A stretch of 64,000 nt of DNA. Origin: a bacterium (lineage in GTDB: Bacteria > CAIWAD01). The translations under genes were made by a program, and so were the position numbers. Location of the stretch: NCBI GenBank assembly GCA_030429345.1, contig JAUIFJ010000014.1, forward strand, positions 50,277-114,276, written 5' to 3'. The notes beneath the pieces were generated by a model that was given only the letters and a program-made list of their open reading frames with translations, did no database searches and was not told where the DNA came from. Below, in pieces: positions 8,883-18,762 of the stretch (position 1 is its first letter; each line of letters begins with the position of its first letter).

Positions 8883-10867
8883 AGGTCTGTCTGACAGGCG
8901 GCGGCACCGCGGGCCATGTATACCCCGGCCTGGCCGTGGCGCGCGAGCTGGCGAAGGACCCGGACTGCCGCCTGCTCTACATTGGCACACGCGGCCGCAG
9001 CGAAGAGCTGATCCTGGCCCGCGAGGAGGAGGTCAGCGGCAAGGGCCGGATCCCGATCCGTTTCGCCGCCAGTCGCGGCTTCCCGGGGCTTTCGCCCCTG
9101 CCCTTGCTGGCTTTCGCCTGCGTGCTCGGACTCGGTGTGATCCAGGCGGCGCTGCACCTGCTGCGCTTCCGGCCCGACCTGCTGATCGCCTGCGGCGGCT
9201 ATGCGAGCGCCCCCGCCGTCTTCGCCGCCTGGGGCCTGCGGCGCATCGGACTTTTGCGGACGCGCATCCTGCTGCACGAGCAGAATGCGCTGCCCGGCCT
9301 GATGAACCGCGTCTCCGCCCGCCTGGCGGATGTCTGCGCGCTGACCTTCGCCGAGAGCGCGCGCGGCCTGCGCACACGCCGCTGCTGTCACACGGGCTAC
9401 CCCGTCCGCCCGGACCTGGACCGCCTGCCGGATGCCGCGGACTCGCGCAAGGCCTTCGGCCTGCCGGCAGAGGGGCCGCTGCTGCTGGTCTTCGGCGGAT
9501 CCCAGGGCGCGCGCAGTCTCAACCGCGCGCTCTACGCCCTGCTGCCCGAGCTGCTGAACAGGGGCGTTTCCGTGCTGCACGCCTACGGCAGCGCCTCCGG
9601 GAAGGAGTATCACGCGGGCAGGGAGCACGAGGTGGCGCTGGCGGGGCTTCGGCAGAAGCTGCCGGAGGAGGCGCTGGCGATGTATCACGCCGAGCCCTTC
9701 TTTTTCGATATGCCCGCGGCCTATGCCGCCGCCGACCTCTGCCTGGCCCGCGCCGGCGCGGGGACGATCTTCGAGCTGCTGAGCGCGGGCAAGCCGGCCG
9801 TGCTGGTGCCCAAGATGGGCCTTCCCGGCGACCACCAGGTCTGCAACGCGCGCATCGTCGAGGAGCACGGCGCGGCTGCGATCGTTCTCGAGGAGCCCTT
9901 GCCCTCCGCGGAAGGCCTGCGGGCCAGCCTGTCCCCGGATCGCCTGCGCGAGGCCCTGCTGCCCCTGCTCGAATCCGCGGGTCGCCGACAGGGACTGCAG
10001 GAAGAGGCCGACAGCCTGAGGCGAGCCGGCGCCCTGCAGCGCCTGGTGTCCCTGTCACACGATCTGGCGGCCCGGCGGGAACCGAATTGCGATGAGCCGC
10101 GTGTTGCAATGGAGAATGGTCCCACCCTGGAGCACATGACCTGCCAGGCCCTGCTGGCCCGGGTGGAGAAGGGCGAGACCTTCAGCGGGGCCGACCGGCG
10201 CTACCTGGCCTACCGCTGCGGAGCGGCTTTGGTTGCCGGGCACTGGCTGACGCGGAACTGCGGGGTCAAGCTGGCCGGCGCCCTGGGCGATCCCGCCTTC
10301 GCGCCGCTGGTCTGCAGCCTCCTGCGCCAGGCGCCCAGGCCGGGACGGCTGCGCCGGCTCTTCGGCGAGAAGGAGGGGCCGCAGGGCTTCGTGAGACGGA
10401 ACGCGGCGCAGAGCCTCAAGAGAATGGGAGCGCGGGACGCTGAAAGCCTGGCCCTGCTGCGCGAGCTGCTGCGTGATTCCTACTGGGAGGCGCGTGTCGC
10501 CGCCCTGCAGGCCCTGACGGAATTGTTGCCAGCAGGCACGGAGCTGAAGGAAGAGGAGCTGCGCCTCCTGCGCCGCGAGGCCAACTTCGAGGAGCGTGTC
10601 GCCCTGCTCGAGTATTACGGGAAGCATGGAGACCCCGCGCGCTGGCGCGAGTCGCTGCTGCCGGGACTGGAAGATGTCAACAGCCGCGTGCGCGAGGCGG
10701 CGATCAGCGTGCTGGCGGGCATGATCGATTCCGGCCGCCTGGCGGTCTGCGAGGAGATCCGCGCCCTGCAGCGGACGATCATGCTGACCTCGACCCGCTT
10801 CCACCCGGTCTTTCCGCTCAAGCAGCGCATGCGTGAACTGTCCAGCCGTCTACGGGAGGATGCCTGA
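8879..10867 (+). CDS. murG: MurG glycosyltransferase fused to a C-terminal HEAT-like domain
   Basis: 662 residues; ordinary MurG is about 360. Residues 1-395 are MurG, which adds GlcNAc to lipid I to make lipid II at the inner membrane. Visible motifs are the GGGTAGHVYPGLA loop (7-19), HEQNALPG (about 133), VFGGSQGARSLN (about 204) and the donor-binding RAGAGTIFELLSAGKPAVLVP. Residues about 410-662 are a leucine/alanine-rich alpha-helical repeat region with HEAT/PBS-type units (VRRNAAQSLKRMGARDAESL, EARVAALQALTELL, VREAAISVLAGM). No stop codon lies between the parts. GTG at 8879 overlaps the kinase stop and the stop shares a base with the mraY ATG. Confidence 0.9.
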   Translation: MKVCLTGGGTAGHVYPGLAVARELAKDPDCRLLYIGTRGRSEELILAREEEVSGKGRIPIRFAASRGFPGLSPLPLLAFACVLGLGVIQAALHLLRFRPDLLIACGGYASAPAVFAAWGLRRIGLLRTRILLHEQNALPGLMNRVSARLADVCALTFAESARGLRTRRCCHTGYPVRPDLDRLPDAADSRKAFGLPAEGPLLLVFGGSQGARSLNRALYALLPELLNRGVSVLHAYGSASGKEYHAGREHEVALAGLRQKLPEEALAMYHAEPFFFDMPAAYAAADLCLARAGAGTIFELLSAGKPAVLVPKMGLPGDHQVCNARIVEEHGAAAIVLEEPLPSAEGLRASLSPDRLREALLPLLESAGRRQGLQEEADSLRRAGALQRLVSLSHDLAARREPNCDEPRVAMENGPTLEHMTCQALLARVEKGETFSGADRRYLAYRCGAALVAGHWLTRNCGVKLAGALGDPAFAPLVCSLLRQAPRPGRLRRLFGEKEGPQGFVRRNAAQSLKRMGARDAESLALLRELLRDSYWEARVAALQALTELLPAGTELKEEELRLLRREANFEERVALLEYYGKHGDPARWRESLLPGLEDVNSRVREAAISVLAGMIDSGRLAVCEEIRALQRTIMLTSTRFHPVFPLKQRMRELSSRLREDA

Positions 10868-11973
10868 TGCTGAAACTGCTCGCCGGCTGGCTGCGGCAGG
10901 AACTGGAAGGCCCGGGCTGGCTGCGCCTTTTCGACTACCTGTCCGTGCGCACCATGATGGCCGCGCTGACCACCTTCCTGCTCAGCCTGCTCCTGGGACG
11001 ACTTGTGATCCGCTGGCTGCACCGGAAGGGCTTTCGTGATACGGTGGATGACTACGGCGTGATCGACGTGGGCAACAAGCGCGGCACCCCGACCATGGGC
11101 GGCCTGATCATCCTGGGCGCTTCCGTCATCGGCTACCTGCTCTGGTTCCAGGCGGACAGCCCCTACGCCTGGGCCGGCCTCTCGGCCCTGCTCTGGTTCG
11201 GCCTGCTGGGCTTCATCGACGATTTCCGCAAGGTGCGCGGAGGCAGCGGGCAGGCCGGCCTCAGCCAGGGGACCAAGCTCCTTTTGCAGACTCTTTTCGC
11301 CACGGCCTTCGCCGTCTGGGTGCTGAGCGCCGCCTCGCCGCTTCCCGAGCCGGTACAGACCCAGTTGTTCCTGCCCTTCCTCAAGGAGCCGGTGGCGGAC
11401 CTGGGCTGGTTCTACGGGGTCTTCATCGTCTTCGTGATCCTTGCCGTCTCCAACAGCGTCAACTTCGCCGACGGCATGGATGGCCTGGCGACGGTGCCGG
11501 CGGCGGTCGTGCTCATGGTCTACGCGGTGCTGGCCTATGTGATCGGCAACGAGATCTACAGCGGCTATCTGAACTTCGACTATGTGGCCGGCACCGGCGA
11601 GTTCGCCGTGCTCTGCGGAGCGGTGATCGGCGCCTGCCTGGGCTTTCTGTGGTACAATTTCTTCCCGGCCCAGGTCTTCATGGGCGACACGGGCAGCATG
11701 GCGCTCGGCGGGCTGCTCGCCGTGCTGGCGGTGATGCTGAAGCAGGAATTCCTCTTCGTGATCGCCGGCGGGGTCTTCGTGGTCGAGGGCGCCAGCGTGC
11801 TGATCCAGGAGAAGATCGGCATCCGGCTGCTGGGCCGCAGGATCTTCTTCCGCGCGCCGATCCATCACAGTTTCCAGCACCGCGGAGTGGCGGAAACAAA
11901 GGTCGTGATCCGTTTCTGGATCGTGGCCATGCTGCTGGGCTTCATCGCGCTCCTGTCGCTCAAGTTCCGCTAG
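10867..11973 (+). CDS. mraY: Phospho-N-acetylmuramoyl-pentapeptide transferase
   Basis: 368 residues, the usual MraY length, with about ten membrane helices. MraY transfers phospho-MurNAc-pentapeptide to undecaprenyl phosphate to form lipid I. Characteristic sequences are GTPTMGGLIIL, GFIDDFRKV with the catalytic Asp pair, NSVNFADGMDGLA, VFMGDTGSMALGG, and the cytoplasmic RAPIHHSFQHRGVAETKVV histidine loop. The ATG overlaps the stop of murG (TGATG). The order murG-mraY is reversed compared with standard dcw clusters. Confidence 0.96.
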   Translation: MLKLLAGWLRQELEGPGWLRLFDYLSVRTMMAALTTFLLSLLLGRLVIRWLHRKGFRDTVDDYGVIDVGNKRGTPTMGGLIILGASVIGYLLWFQADSPYAWAGLSALLWFGLLGFIDDFRKVRGGSGQAGLSQGTKLLLQTLFATAFAVWVLSAASPLPEPVQTQLFLPFLKEPVADLGWFYGVFIVFVILAVSNSVNFADGMDGLATVPAAVVLMVYAVLAYVIGNEIYSGYLNFDYVAGTGEFAVLCGAVIGACLGFLWYNFFPAQVFMGDTGSMALGGLLAVLAVMLKQEFLFVIAGGVFVVEGASVLIQEKIGIRLLGRRIFFRAPIHHSFQHRGVAETKVVIRFWIVAMLLGFIALLSLKFR

Positions 11974-11977
11974 CCGC

Positions 11978-12889
11978 ATGAAGGGACCAGAGACGAAGGC
12001 CCCCTGCAGCGGCATCCTTCTCTGCGCCGGGGAAGGGCGACGCCTGCGGCCGCTGACCCTGGTGCGGCCCAAGCCCCTGGTGCCGCTGCACGGCATTCCC
12101 CTGGCCGAGTTCGGCCTGCGCTTCCTGCTGGAAGCCGGGTGCGACCCGATCGCGATCAACGGCTGGCACCTGGCGGAGCAGATTGAGGCCTGGGTGGAGG
12201 AGCTGCGCCGGCGCTACCCCGAGCGCCGCTTTCTCTTCTTCCGGGAGGAGCGGCTGCTCGGCACGGGGGGAAGCCTGCAACAGATGCTGCCGCGGCTGCC
12301 TGCCGGGCCGGTGCTGGTACAGAACGGCGATGTGCTCCACGACGCGGATCCGGCCCTGTTGTTGAAGGATCTGCCGCAGGAGGAGATCCGCCTGCTGTCG
12401 ACGTCTGGCCCACCTGTGCTGGAAGGACGGGAGGGGCAGGTCCTCAGCCTTCGGGATCCGGCGCGTTCGAACCGGGGCTTCGCCGGCGTGCACGCCATCG
12501 GGGCCGAGGCGCGCAAGGCCTTGCTGGACGATGGTCCGGCGGATGTGGTCGAGCGCTGGCAGGCCTTCATCGCGCTGAATGGTGCTCCCCGGCTGGGCGC
12601 CACCCTGCACGATGGGTTCTGGAAGGACATCGGCCGGCTGGCCGAGTACCTGCCCTTTCATTGGGAGCTGGCGCGGGATCCGGCGTATCTTGCCCTGTGC
12701 CGGCGGCTGGATCTGCATGCCGATGTGGACCCCGAGAGGAAGGTCTCTCCGGCGGCGGCCCGCCTGGGCGAGGGCAGCCGGGAAGCGGTGCTCTGGCATC
12801 ACGAGGGCTGGCCGGGCCGGGTTCGCCGAGCGATCCTTTGCCGTCCAGGCGGCGGAAACGGAAATCTGGAAGGAGAAATCCTGCTTTGA
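11978..12889 (+). CDS. murU: MurU-like sugar-1-phosphate nucleotidyltransferase
   Basis: 303 residues of the NTP_transferase family. The signature GILLCAGEGRRLRPLT with RPKPLVPL binds the nucleotide; VQNGDVLH supplies the metal-binding Asp; HDGFWKDIGR is the late family motif. With an AmgK-like kinase in the same operon, the most economical reading is MurNAc-1-phosphate uridylyltransferase (MurU), giving UDP-MurNAc from recycled MurNAc and bypassing de novo MurA/MurB steps. A mannose- or glucose-1-phosphate specificity cannot be excluded. The last 60 residues are an extra variable tail. The stop overlaps the next gene's TTG start (TTGA). Confidence 0.78.
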   Translation: MKGPETKAPCSGILLCAGEGRRLRPLTLVRPKPLVPLHGIPLAEFGLRFLLEAGCDPIAINGWHLAEQIEAWVEELRRRYPERRFLFFREERLLGTGGSLQQMLPRLPAGPVLVQNGDVLHDADPALLLKDLPQEEIRLLSTSGPPVLEGREGQVLSLRDPARSNRGFAGVHAIGAEARKALLDDGPADVVERWQAFIALNGAPRLGATLHDGFWKDIGRLAEYLPFHWELARDPAYLALCRRLDLHADVDPERKVSPAAARLGEGSREAVLWHHEGWPGRVRRAILCRPGGGNGNLEGEILL

Positions 12890-13704
12890 AGCTTCGCAAA
12901 CGTTGGCTCCTGTTGCTGGCACTGATCCTCCTGGCCACCTGGACCGTCTATCCCTGGATCCGCTCGGGATCCGCCGAGGGCGATCAGGAACTGGTCATCG
13001 CCTCCTGGAACCTGATGGCGCTGAACAAGTACGGCGCGCAGGGCATCGACGGCCTGAGCGAACTGCGCCCCTGGGAGCCGGATGTGGTCTGCCTGCAGGA
13101 GTTTCCCTTCCGCCGGGGAGAGCTGCAGGCGGAAATCCTCTTCCAGATGGGCCTGGTGCACCGCAAGGACGCTCCCTACGCCGGCCAGCAAGGCAGCGGG
13201 CTGAGCGTCTTTTCCCGCTATCCCGTGCTGTCGCACGAAATCCAGCCCCTGCCGCCCTTCCAGGAAAACCGCGTGGCCAGCCTTGTGGAACTTGAAGTCG
13301 CAGGGCGCAGTTTCTGGTTGACGACGGTCCATTTTCCCAACTCGGACATTCATGAACTCGGCATCCGCCGGACCATGAAGCAGGAAATCCTGGGACCGAC
13401 CATGAGGCTGGAACAGGCCGAGGCGCTCGGGCAGTGGCTGCAGGCCTGGGAGGGACGCCCACTGGCAATTGCCGGAGATTTCAATACGTTCCCTTTTTCC
13501 GCCGCCTGGCGTGAACTGTGCCGCAACTTCTACGACGCCTTCCCCATTGGCAGCTTCTTCTCGGGGACCTATCAGGGCAGGTATGACATCGAGGCCAAGA
13601 TTGACCATGTCTTTCTCTCCGACGAAGTGGACATCCTGGAAAGCCACATCCCCCGTATTCCCGGGTCGGACCATTGGCCAGTGGTGGTGCGGGTCCGTTT
13701 CTAG
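12886..13704 (+). CDS. Membrane-anchored endonuclease/exonuclease/phosphatase-family protein
   Basis: 272 residues with an N-terminal signal anchor (KRWLLLLALILLATWTVYPW). The EEP fold follows: IASWNLMALN (metal-binding Asn), VVCLQEFPF (Glu), TTVHFPNSD (catalytic His), IAGDFNTFPFS (Asp/Asn) and the closing GSDHWPVVVRVRF. Members hydrolyse phosphodiesters in nucleic acids, lipids or sugars, and the substrate here is unknown. The start is TTG at 12886, with AAGGAG about 11 bases upstream, and it overlaps the murU stop. Being the fifth gene of the cell-wall operon suggests an envelope role. Confidence 0.83.
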   Translation: MKLRKRWLLLLALILLATWTVYPWIRSGSAEGDQELVIASWNLMALNKYGAQGIDGLSELRPWEPDVVCLQEFPFRRGELQAEILFQMGLVHRKDAPYAGQQGSGLSVFSRYPVLSHEIQPLPPFQENRVASLVELEVAGRSFWLTTVHFPNSDIHELGIRRTMKQEILGPTMRLEQAEALGQWLQAWEGRPLAIAGDFNTFPFSAAWRELCRNFYDAFPIGSFFSGTYQGRYDIEAKIDHVFLSDEVDILESHIPRIPGSDHWPVVVRVRF

Positions 13705-16700
13705 CCTGCTGCTTCTGCTGCTGGTCACGGCCGGTGCTGTAAAGGCGGATCCTCGCGTCCGGCTGCTCGAGTCCTCCGGTGAGAGCCTGTCCTTCGTCTT
13801 CGAGGCCGGCACCCTGCGCGCCTTTGCCGATGCAGAGGGCGCGGTCTTCCTGGGTGGCGATCATCTTGCTCCCGGGGATTCCGCCCGCGCCGAGCTGCGC
13901 ATTGCCCTGCCGCCCGGCGGCAGCGCGCGAGTGCTGCCGGGAGCGGCCGACTGGTCCCCGCTGGGCGGTCCCCATCGCCCGACCCTGCCCTCCCCCGAGC
14001 TGCAGAGCCGCAGCGAAGAGTGGCGGGACCTGCGCGTGCTGCGCCTGAGTCTGCCGCTGCTGCGCTCCGGTCCCAAGGGTGTGCAGGTCCTGCAGCGCCA
14101 GAGTTTTCGTGTACGCATCGAGGGAGCCTCCTTCGGAAGGCCCAGCATCTCCAGCGCCGGCGAACGCGCCCTGGCCCTGGTCAATCCGCAGCAGGCGGCC
14201 AACTGGGCGGCGCCCCGGCCGCTGCAGCGCGCTGTCACCAGCTCCTTCGAAGGCGACACCTGGGTGCGGATTCCGGTCCGCGAAAGCGGTTTGTACCGGA
14301 TCACGCCGAACCGCCTGGCCGAGCTGGGCCTGAATCCCGGCGCCTACGACCCGGCCGGCATGCGCGTCTACAGCTACGACGGGCGGGAGATTCCGCGGGA
14401 CCCGGCTGCCGCGCGCAACAGCCTGTACCGGATGAACGAGCTGCCCGTGCTCCGCGAACACGACGGCAACGGCGTCTTCGACGGAAGCGACCGCCTGCTG
14501 TTCTACGGACACGGCCTCTTCCACCTGGGCCGCGGGGACGATGGCGGCATTCAGCATTTCGAGCACTTCTATGGCGAGGAGAATTTCTACTGGCTGATGC
14601 TCGGGGGACTGACCGCAGGGCGCGAGATGCAGTCCATCGTAAACGTGGGCGGAACCCTGGTCGAGAAGCTGCCCTGGCGCGGCTTCATCGACGAGAACAC
14701 GACCAGCCACGACAACAGCGCGCTGGCCTGGTACGGTGATGCCTTCGTCAACCGCAACAGCATCGAGTACAGCTGGCCGCTGGCCCTGGACGGCAGCCTG
14801 GCGAGCATCGGCATCGACTACGATTTCGTCTACAGCACCCAGCCGAGCAACACGAGGGACAGCCTGCAGTTCACCCTGAACGACCAGCTCTTCTGGGGCC
14901 AGGGCGTGAGACCGAGCACGACGGCGCTGATCGAAGACGACCTGGTCCTTTCCGGAAACGAGCTGCGCCTCGGCATCCGCCAGCTGGCGAGCACGGGGAT
15001 TCCGGTGCTGCTCGACGAGATCGAGATCACGGTTCAGACGCCGCCGGCCTTCCTGGACGGGGAAGTCAGCTTCGAGTCACCAACGGCCGCCGGCGCCTTC
15101 CAGGTGCAGGTGGGAAACTTCCCTTCCGGCGGCTACCTGCTCGAAGTATCACGGGACGACAGCGTGCGTGTCCTGCGCCAGGGGCTGCTCGGCGACCGCG
15201 TGCCGATCGATCCGGCGGACAGCAGCCGGACCCTGCAGCGCAGGTATTACGGCTGTTCCCCGGAGGCCATCCGCGACATCGAGCGCGCCACCCTGGCGGA
15301 TCCGCCCCTGCTGGACGCGGGCAACGACAGCGAACTGATCGTGATCGCCCCCGCGCAGCTGGCGGAAAGCGCCCGGCGGCTGGTGGATCACCGGAACGCG
15401 GAGGGCCGCCTGCGGGCCCGGCTGGTCACGCTGGAAGAGGTCTACGCCGCCTACAACGCCGGCGTGCCGGACCCCGCCGCCGTGCGCAATTTCCTCAAGC
15501 ACCAATACGAGGCAGGCCTGCCCGCGCCCTCGCTGCGCTATGTGCTGCTGGCCGGTGGCGGACACTATGATCCGCGGGGGCTGATCGAGGGCGCCTGGCC
15601 GGACCTCTTCCCCGCCTGGTACCGTAACACGAGCATGCTCGACGAACTCTATGGCAGGCTGCTGAACGGCAGTTTCATGGACATCGCCGTGGGCCGTCTG
15701 CCTGTCTGGTCCGCCAGCGAGCTGGATGCCTACATCGACAAGCTGATCGCCTACGAAAGCCCGGAAGCGCGCGGGGACTGGCGCAACCGCCTGCTCTTCG
15801 TCGGCGACGACGAGCACGGGGAAAACGACCGCGTGCTGCGCTGGGAAAGCGATCACACGCAGCACAACGAGTACCTGATCGACAACCTGGTGCCCCCGGC
15901 CTTCGATTCGCAGCGCATCTACTCGATCGATTTTCCCCGAGTATACAATCCGGAGATCCGCGTCTACGAGAAGCCCCTGGCGGAGAAGGCTCTGCTGGAC
16001 GCTTTGGAGGAAGGGGCCTCGCTGATCAACTACATCGGCCACGGCAACAATACCACCTGGACCCACGAGTACCTCTTCAACACGAGCAAGCACCTGTCCC
16101 TGCTGCCGTCCAACAACCGCCCCGCGCTCTACATTGCCGCCACCTGCTCCTGGGCCGAAATCGACCTGCCCATCGGCCTGGCCCTGCCGCAGCAGCTGAT
16201 CAGCTTTCCTGCCGGCGGCGCCATCGGCATCATGGCCGCCACGCGCAACACGACCAGCGGCGGCAATGACCGTTTCGCCCAGGCGCTCTACTCGGCGCTC
16301 TTCCTGGGCTGGAACGAAGCGGGACATCCGCGGATCACGGTGGCCGAGGCCATGCGCCAGGCCAAGAACTCGACCACCTCCTCCAATGACGACCTCTACT
16401 TGTATCTCGGCGACCCGAGCATGCTGCCCGGTTTTCCCGGCGGCAGCGGAGCGCTGGAACAGGTGCTGGGGCCGGAAGGGACGGCTGTCGACACCCTGCT
16501 GACCCTGGAACTGGCCAGCCTGGGTTTTGCCTCGGAGGATCCGCGGGACGGCACGACGGTGCAGCAGGGGCAGGCCTTCGTCGAGGTGCGCGAGGCGCCG
16601 GTGCCGCGCAAGTACTACTACGAGCTGAGCGCCGGGTATACGGTTCCGGATTCGCTGCTCTACGAGGCGCCGGGCGCCTTGCTCTTCAGCGGTCGCACGG

Positions 16701-17587
16701 AAATGAGCGGGGGACAGACGGAGGCGCGCTTCGTGATGCCGGCCGACTTCTCCGGCCGTCCCGCGCCGGGACGCATTCGCCTGTACTACGAAGGCGAGAC
16801 CGGCAGCGGCGAGGCAGAGGACGGCGTGATCTACAATGCCGAGGTGCCCTTTGCCCGCAATCCGGATCCTGCGGAGGACAGCAGCGCGCCAAGTGTGGAA
16901 CTACTCTTCAACGGCCCCCACTGGCGCGAAGGGGACCCGGTGGCCCCCAATTCGGCGGTCTACCTGCTGCTGGAGGACGAGAACGGCATCAACCTGACCG
17001 GGGAGATCGGCCACCGCATCGAGCTCGAGATCGACGGCGAGACCCCGATCGACCTGACGGACAGTTTCGTCTACGAAACGGGGAGCTACACGCGCGGCAC
17101 GGCGGTGCGGGAACTGCCCCTGCTGGAACCGGGAGAGCACACGGCGCGCGTCCGGGCCTTCGACAACTTCAACAACCCCGGCTATGCCGAGACGCGTTTC
17201 ACCGTGCTCAACACGGGGCAGCTGCGGCTGACGGATCTGGTCAACTTTCCCAATCCGGTGAAAAGCGACACGCGCTTCACCTTCCGCCTGGCCGACCTGG
17301 CGCTGGAAGCGCCGCCGGAGGTCGAACTGAGCGTCTACACCACCCGCGGCCGCCGCGTCTTCCGCGACGCCCTCGAGCTCTCCGGCAACGAGAGCCTGTA
17401 CTACACCGAGCACTGGCGTCCCCGCGACGACCGCGGCGATCCCCTGGCGCGCGGCGTCTACCTCTACCGCCTGAGCCTGGCTGTGCCGCCGACGAGCTAC
17501 ACCCGCGTCGACGAGCTGGGCAACCTGGTCAGCGCCACCAACGCCGGCGGCGAAGTGACGGCGGAGGGGACGATGATCGTGCACTAG
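13607..17587 (+). CDS. porU: PorU-like C25 (gingipain-type) peptidase, putative type IX sortase
   Basis: About 1326 residues. The C25 catalytic His and Cys are visible in NYIGHGNNT (His812) and YIAATCSWAEID (Cys847) with this start, preceded by the family motifs LVDHRNAEGR, YVLLAGGG, VGRLPV and LLFVGDDEH. PorU is the outer-membrane C25 peptidase that cleaves sorting domains and attaches type IX cargo; length and architecture fit it. The C-terminal 110 residues also resemble a sorting domain (FPNPVKSDTRFTF, LARGVYLYRLSL). The start is uncertain: ATG 13607 overlaps the previous gene and gives a long leader before the hydrophobic LLLLLLVTAGAVKA. ATT 13673 or CTG 13706 are alternatives. It could also be a C25 protease cargo rather than the sortase. 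Confidence 0.8.
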   Translation: MSFSPTKWTSWKATSPVFPGRTIGQWWCGSVSSLLLLLLVTAGAVKADPRVRLLESSGESLSFVFEAGTLRAFADAEGAVFLGGDHLAPGDSARAELRIALPPGGSARVLPGAADWSPLGGPHRPTLPSPELQSRSEEWRDLRVLRLSLPLLRSGPKGVQVLQRQSFRVRIEGASFGRPSISSAGERALALVNPQQAANWAAPRPLQRAVTSSFEGDTWVRIPVRESGLYRITPNRLAELGLNPGAYDPAGMRVYSYDGREIPRDPAAARNSLYRMNELPVLREHDGNGVFDGSDRLLFYGHGLFHLGRGDDGGIQHFEHFYGEENFYWLMLGGLTAGREMQSIVNVGGTLVEKLPWRGFIDENTTSHDNSALAWYGDAFVNRNSIEYSWPLALDGSLASIGIDYDFVYSTQPSNTRDSLQFTLNDQLFWGQGVRPSTTALIEDDLVLSGNELRLGIRQLASTGIPVLLDEIEITVQTPPAFLDGEVSFESPTAAGAFQVQVGNFPSGGYLLEVSRDDSVRVLRQGLLGDRVPIDPADSSRTLQRRYYGCSPEAIRDIERATLADPPLLDAGNDSELIVIAPAQLAESARRLVDHRNAEGRLRARLVTLEEVYAAYNAGVPDPAAVRNFLKHQYEAGLPAPSLRYVLLAGGGHYDPRGLIEGAWPDLFPAWYRNTSMLDELYGRLLNGSFMDIAVGRLPVWSASELDAYIDKLIAYESPEARGDWRNRLLFVGDDEHGENDRVLRWESDHTQHNEYLIDNLVPPAFDSQRIYSIDFPRVYNPEIRVYEKPLAEKALLDALEEGASLINYIGHGNNTTWTHEYLFNTSKHLSLLPSNNRPALYIAATCSWAEIDLPIGLALPQQLISFPAGGAIGIMAATRNTTSGGNDRFAQALYSALFLGWNEAGHPRITVAEAMRQAKNSTTSSNDDLYLYLGDPSMLPGFPGGSGALEQVLGPEGTAVDTLLTLELASLGFASEDPRDGTTVQQGQAFVEVREAPVPRKYYYELSAGYTVPDSLLYEAPGALLFSGRTEMSGGQTEARFVMPADFSGRPAPGRIRLYYEGETGSGEAEDGVIYNAEVPFARNPDPAEDSSAPSVELLFNGPHWREGDPVAPNSAVYLLLEDENGINLTGEIGHRIELEIDGETPIDLTDSFVYETGSYTRGTAVRELPLLEPGEHTARVRAFDNFNNPGYAETRFTVLNTGQLRLTDLVNFPNPVKSDTRFTFRLADLALEAPPEVELSVYTTRGRRVFRDALELSGNESLYYTEHWRPRDDRGDPLARGVYLYRLSLAVPPTSYTRVDELGNLVSATNAGGEVTAEGTMIVH

Positions 17588-17592
17588 TTGGG

Positions 17593-17735
17593 AAGAACTC
17601 GCACGGAGGGCACGGGGGGGGAAGAGAGAGCACGGAGAAGAAAAATGCAGAACGGGGAAGTCGCTTCGCGACTTCCCCGTTCTGTGTCTTTTCCGTGTCC
17701 TCTCTTCGCCCTTCGTGCCCTCCGTGCGAGTTCTT
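17593..17735. terminator. 143-bp imperfect inverted repeat between convergent genes (bidirectional terminator)
   Basis: The outer arms 17593-17614 and 17714-17735 are perfect 22-bp inverted copies; the inner arms 17648-17664 and 17668-17684 are perfect 17-bp copies around a 3-nt loop. The middle parts pair imperfectly (purine-rich on the left, pyrimidine-rich on the right). It lies exactly between the convergent PorU-like and TPR genes. Confidence 0.8.
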
Positions 17736-18762
17736 ATTCCTTTCCCCACGGATCCCCGCCCTCGTCGAACCAGGACTGCAGCCTTTCGCGCTGTTTCTCG
17801 ACGCGGAAGGACAGTTCCGGAGGGGTCGGCGTGTCGAGGGCCATCAGGCCGTGGACCACGGCGCGGGCGGAGTCCCCGCGTCGCAGGTGGATGCGGCAGA
17901 GCTTCTCGTGGCAGATCAGGCGATTGATGCCGTTGTCGACCTCGCAGTCGTCCAGCTGACTCAGGATCAGTTCGTATACATCCGCTGCTTCCAGCCAGCG
18001 CTGCTGGTCGATGAGGGCGTCGCCCAGCGGGAAGAGAAAGATGCGGCTGCCCGGAAAGACCGCCAGTGCTTCGTCACACAGCTTCTCGGCCCTGTCGGGC
18101 TGGTCGTTGTCCAGGTACATCCAGCTCAGGTTGGAGGCCGCCACCCAGGGATTGTACTGTCCATTCTCCCGGGCACGGCGCACCAGGCGGAGGCCTTCCT
18201 CCCGGTCGTCGTCCAGAAAGGGCAGCCAGTGCAGAGGCAGCAGCTTGACGCTTTTCCAGTAGTAGTAGTTGCCCAGCCCCAGGTAGACATCCTCGAAGTC
18301 CGGGTGCTCCTCGGAGAGTGCTTCCAGTTTCTTCATGGCCTTCAGGCCGTGACGCATGGCGGGCCACCAGTCCTGCCGGCGGCTCAGGTGGTAGGCGCGA
18401 TAACTCCCGATGCTGGCTCGCAGGAAGGCCATGCCCGCAGGTTCCTTTTTGCCGCGCGCGATCGGCTCGATGAGCGCCGCAGCCGAATCCAGGGCGGCAT
18501 GGAAGGCCTCTTCGTGCCGAAAGCTCTCCTCGTCCGTCATGCGGATCGAGAGCACCGCCGCGCGGAAGAACCAGCCCTCCGGGCGTTCCGGTTCCACCCG
18601 GATCAGGCTGTCCGTCAGCTGCAGGGCCGCATCGAAATCCGTCCGGAGGCAGGCGTCGATGGCCCGGTTGACGGCAGCGGTCCGCAAGGGATCCAGATGA
18701 GCTGCAAGCAGGACCGGCGACAGGCAGAGCAGGAGGAAGGGCAGCAGGAAAAGCCGTTTCAG
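17734..18762 (-). CDS. Exported tetratricopeptide-repeat protein, probable CTG start
   Basis: 342 residues. TPR-like helix pairs run through most of the protein (FDAALQLTDSLIRVEPERPEG, GLGNYYYWKS, NPWVAASNLSWMYLD, WLEAADVYELILSQL). No ATG, GTG or TTG gives a signal peptide: the first such codon (TTG 18687) is already inside the mature protein. CTG at 18762 yields KRLFLLPFLLLCLSPVLLAAH, a textbook signal peptide, is preceded by GAGG seven bases upstream, and overlaps the upp stop as CTGA. The function is unknown; TPR proteins serve as scaffolds. It is co-transcribed after upp. Confidence 0.8.
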   Translation of the reverse strand: MKRLFLLPFLLLCLSPVLLAAHLDPLRTAAVNRAIDACLRTDFDAALQLTDSLIRVEPERPEGWFFRAAVLSIRMTDEESFRHEEAFHAALDSAAALIEPIARGKKEPAGMAFLRASIGSYRAYHLSRRQDWWPAMRHGLKAMKKLEALSEEHPDFEDVYLGLGNYYYWKSVKLLPLHWLPFLDDDREEGLRLVRRARENGQYNPWVAASNLSWMYLDNDQPDRAEKLCDEALAVFPGSRIFLFPLGDALIDQQRWLEAADVYELILSQLDDCEVDNGINRLICHEKLCRIHLRRGDSARAVVHGLMALDTPTPPELSFRVEKQRERLQSWFDEGGDPWGKE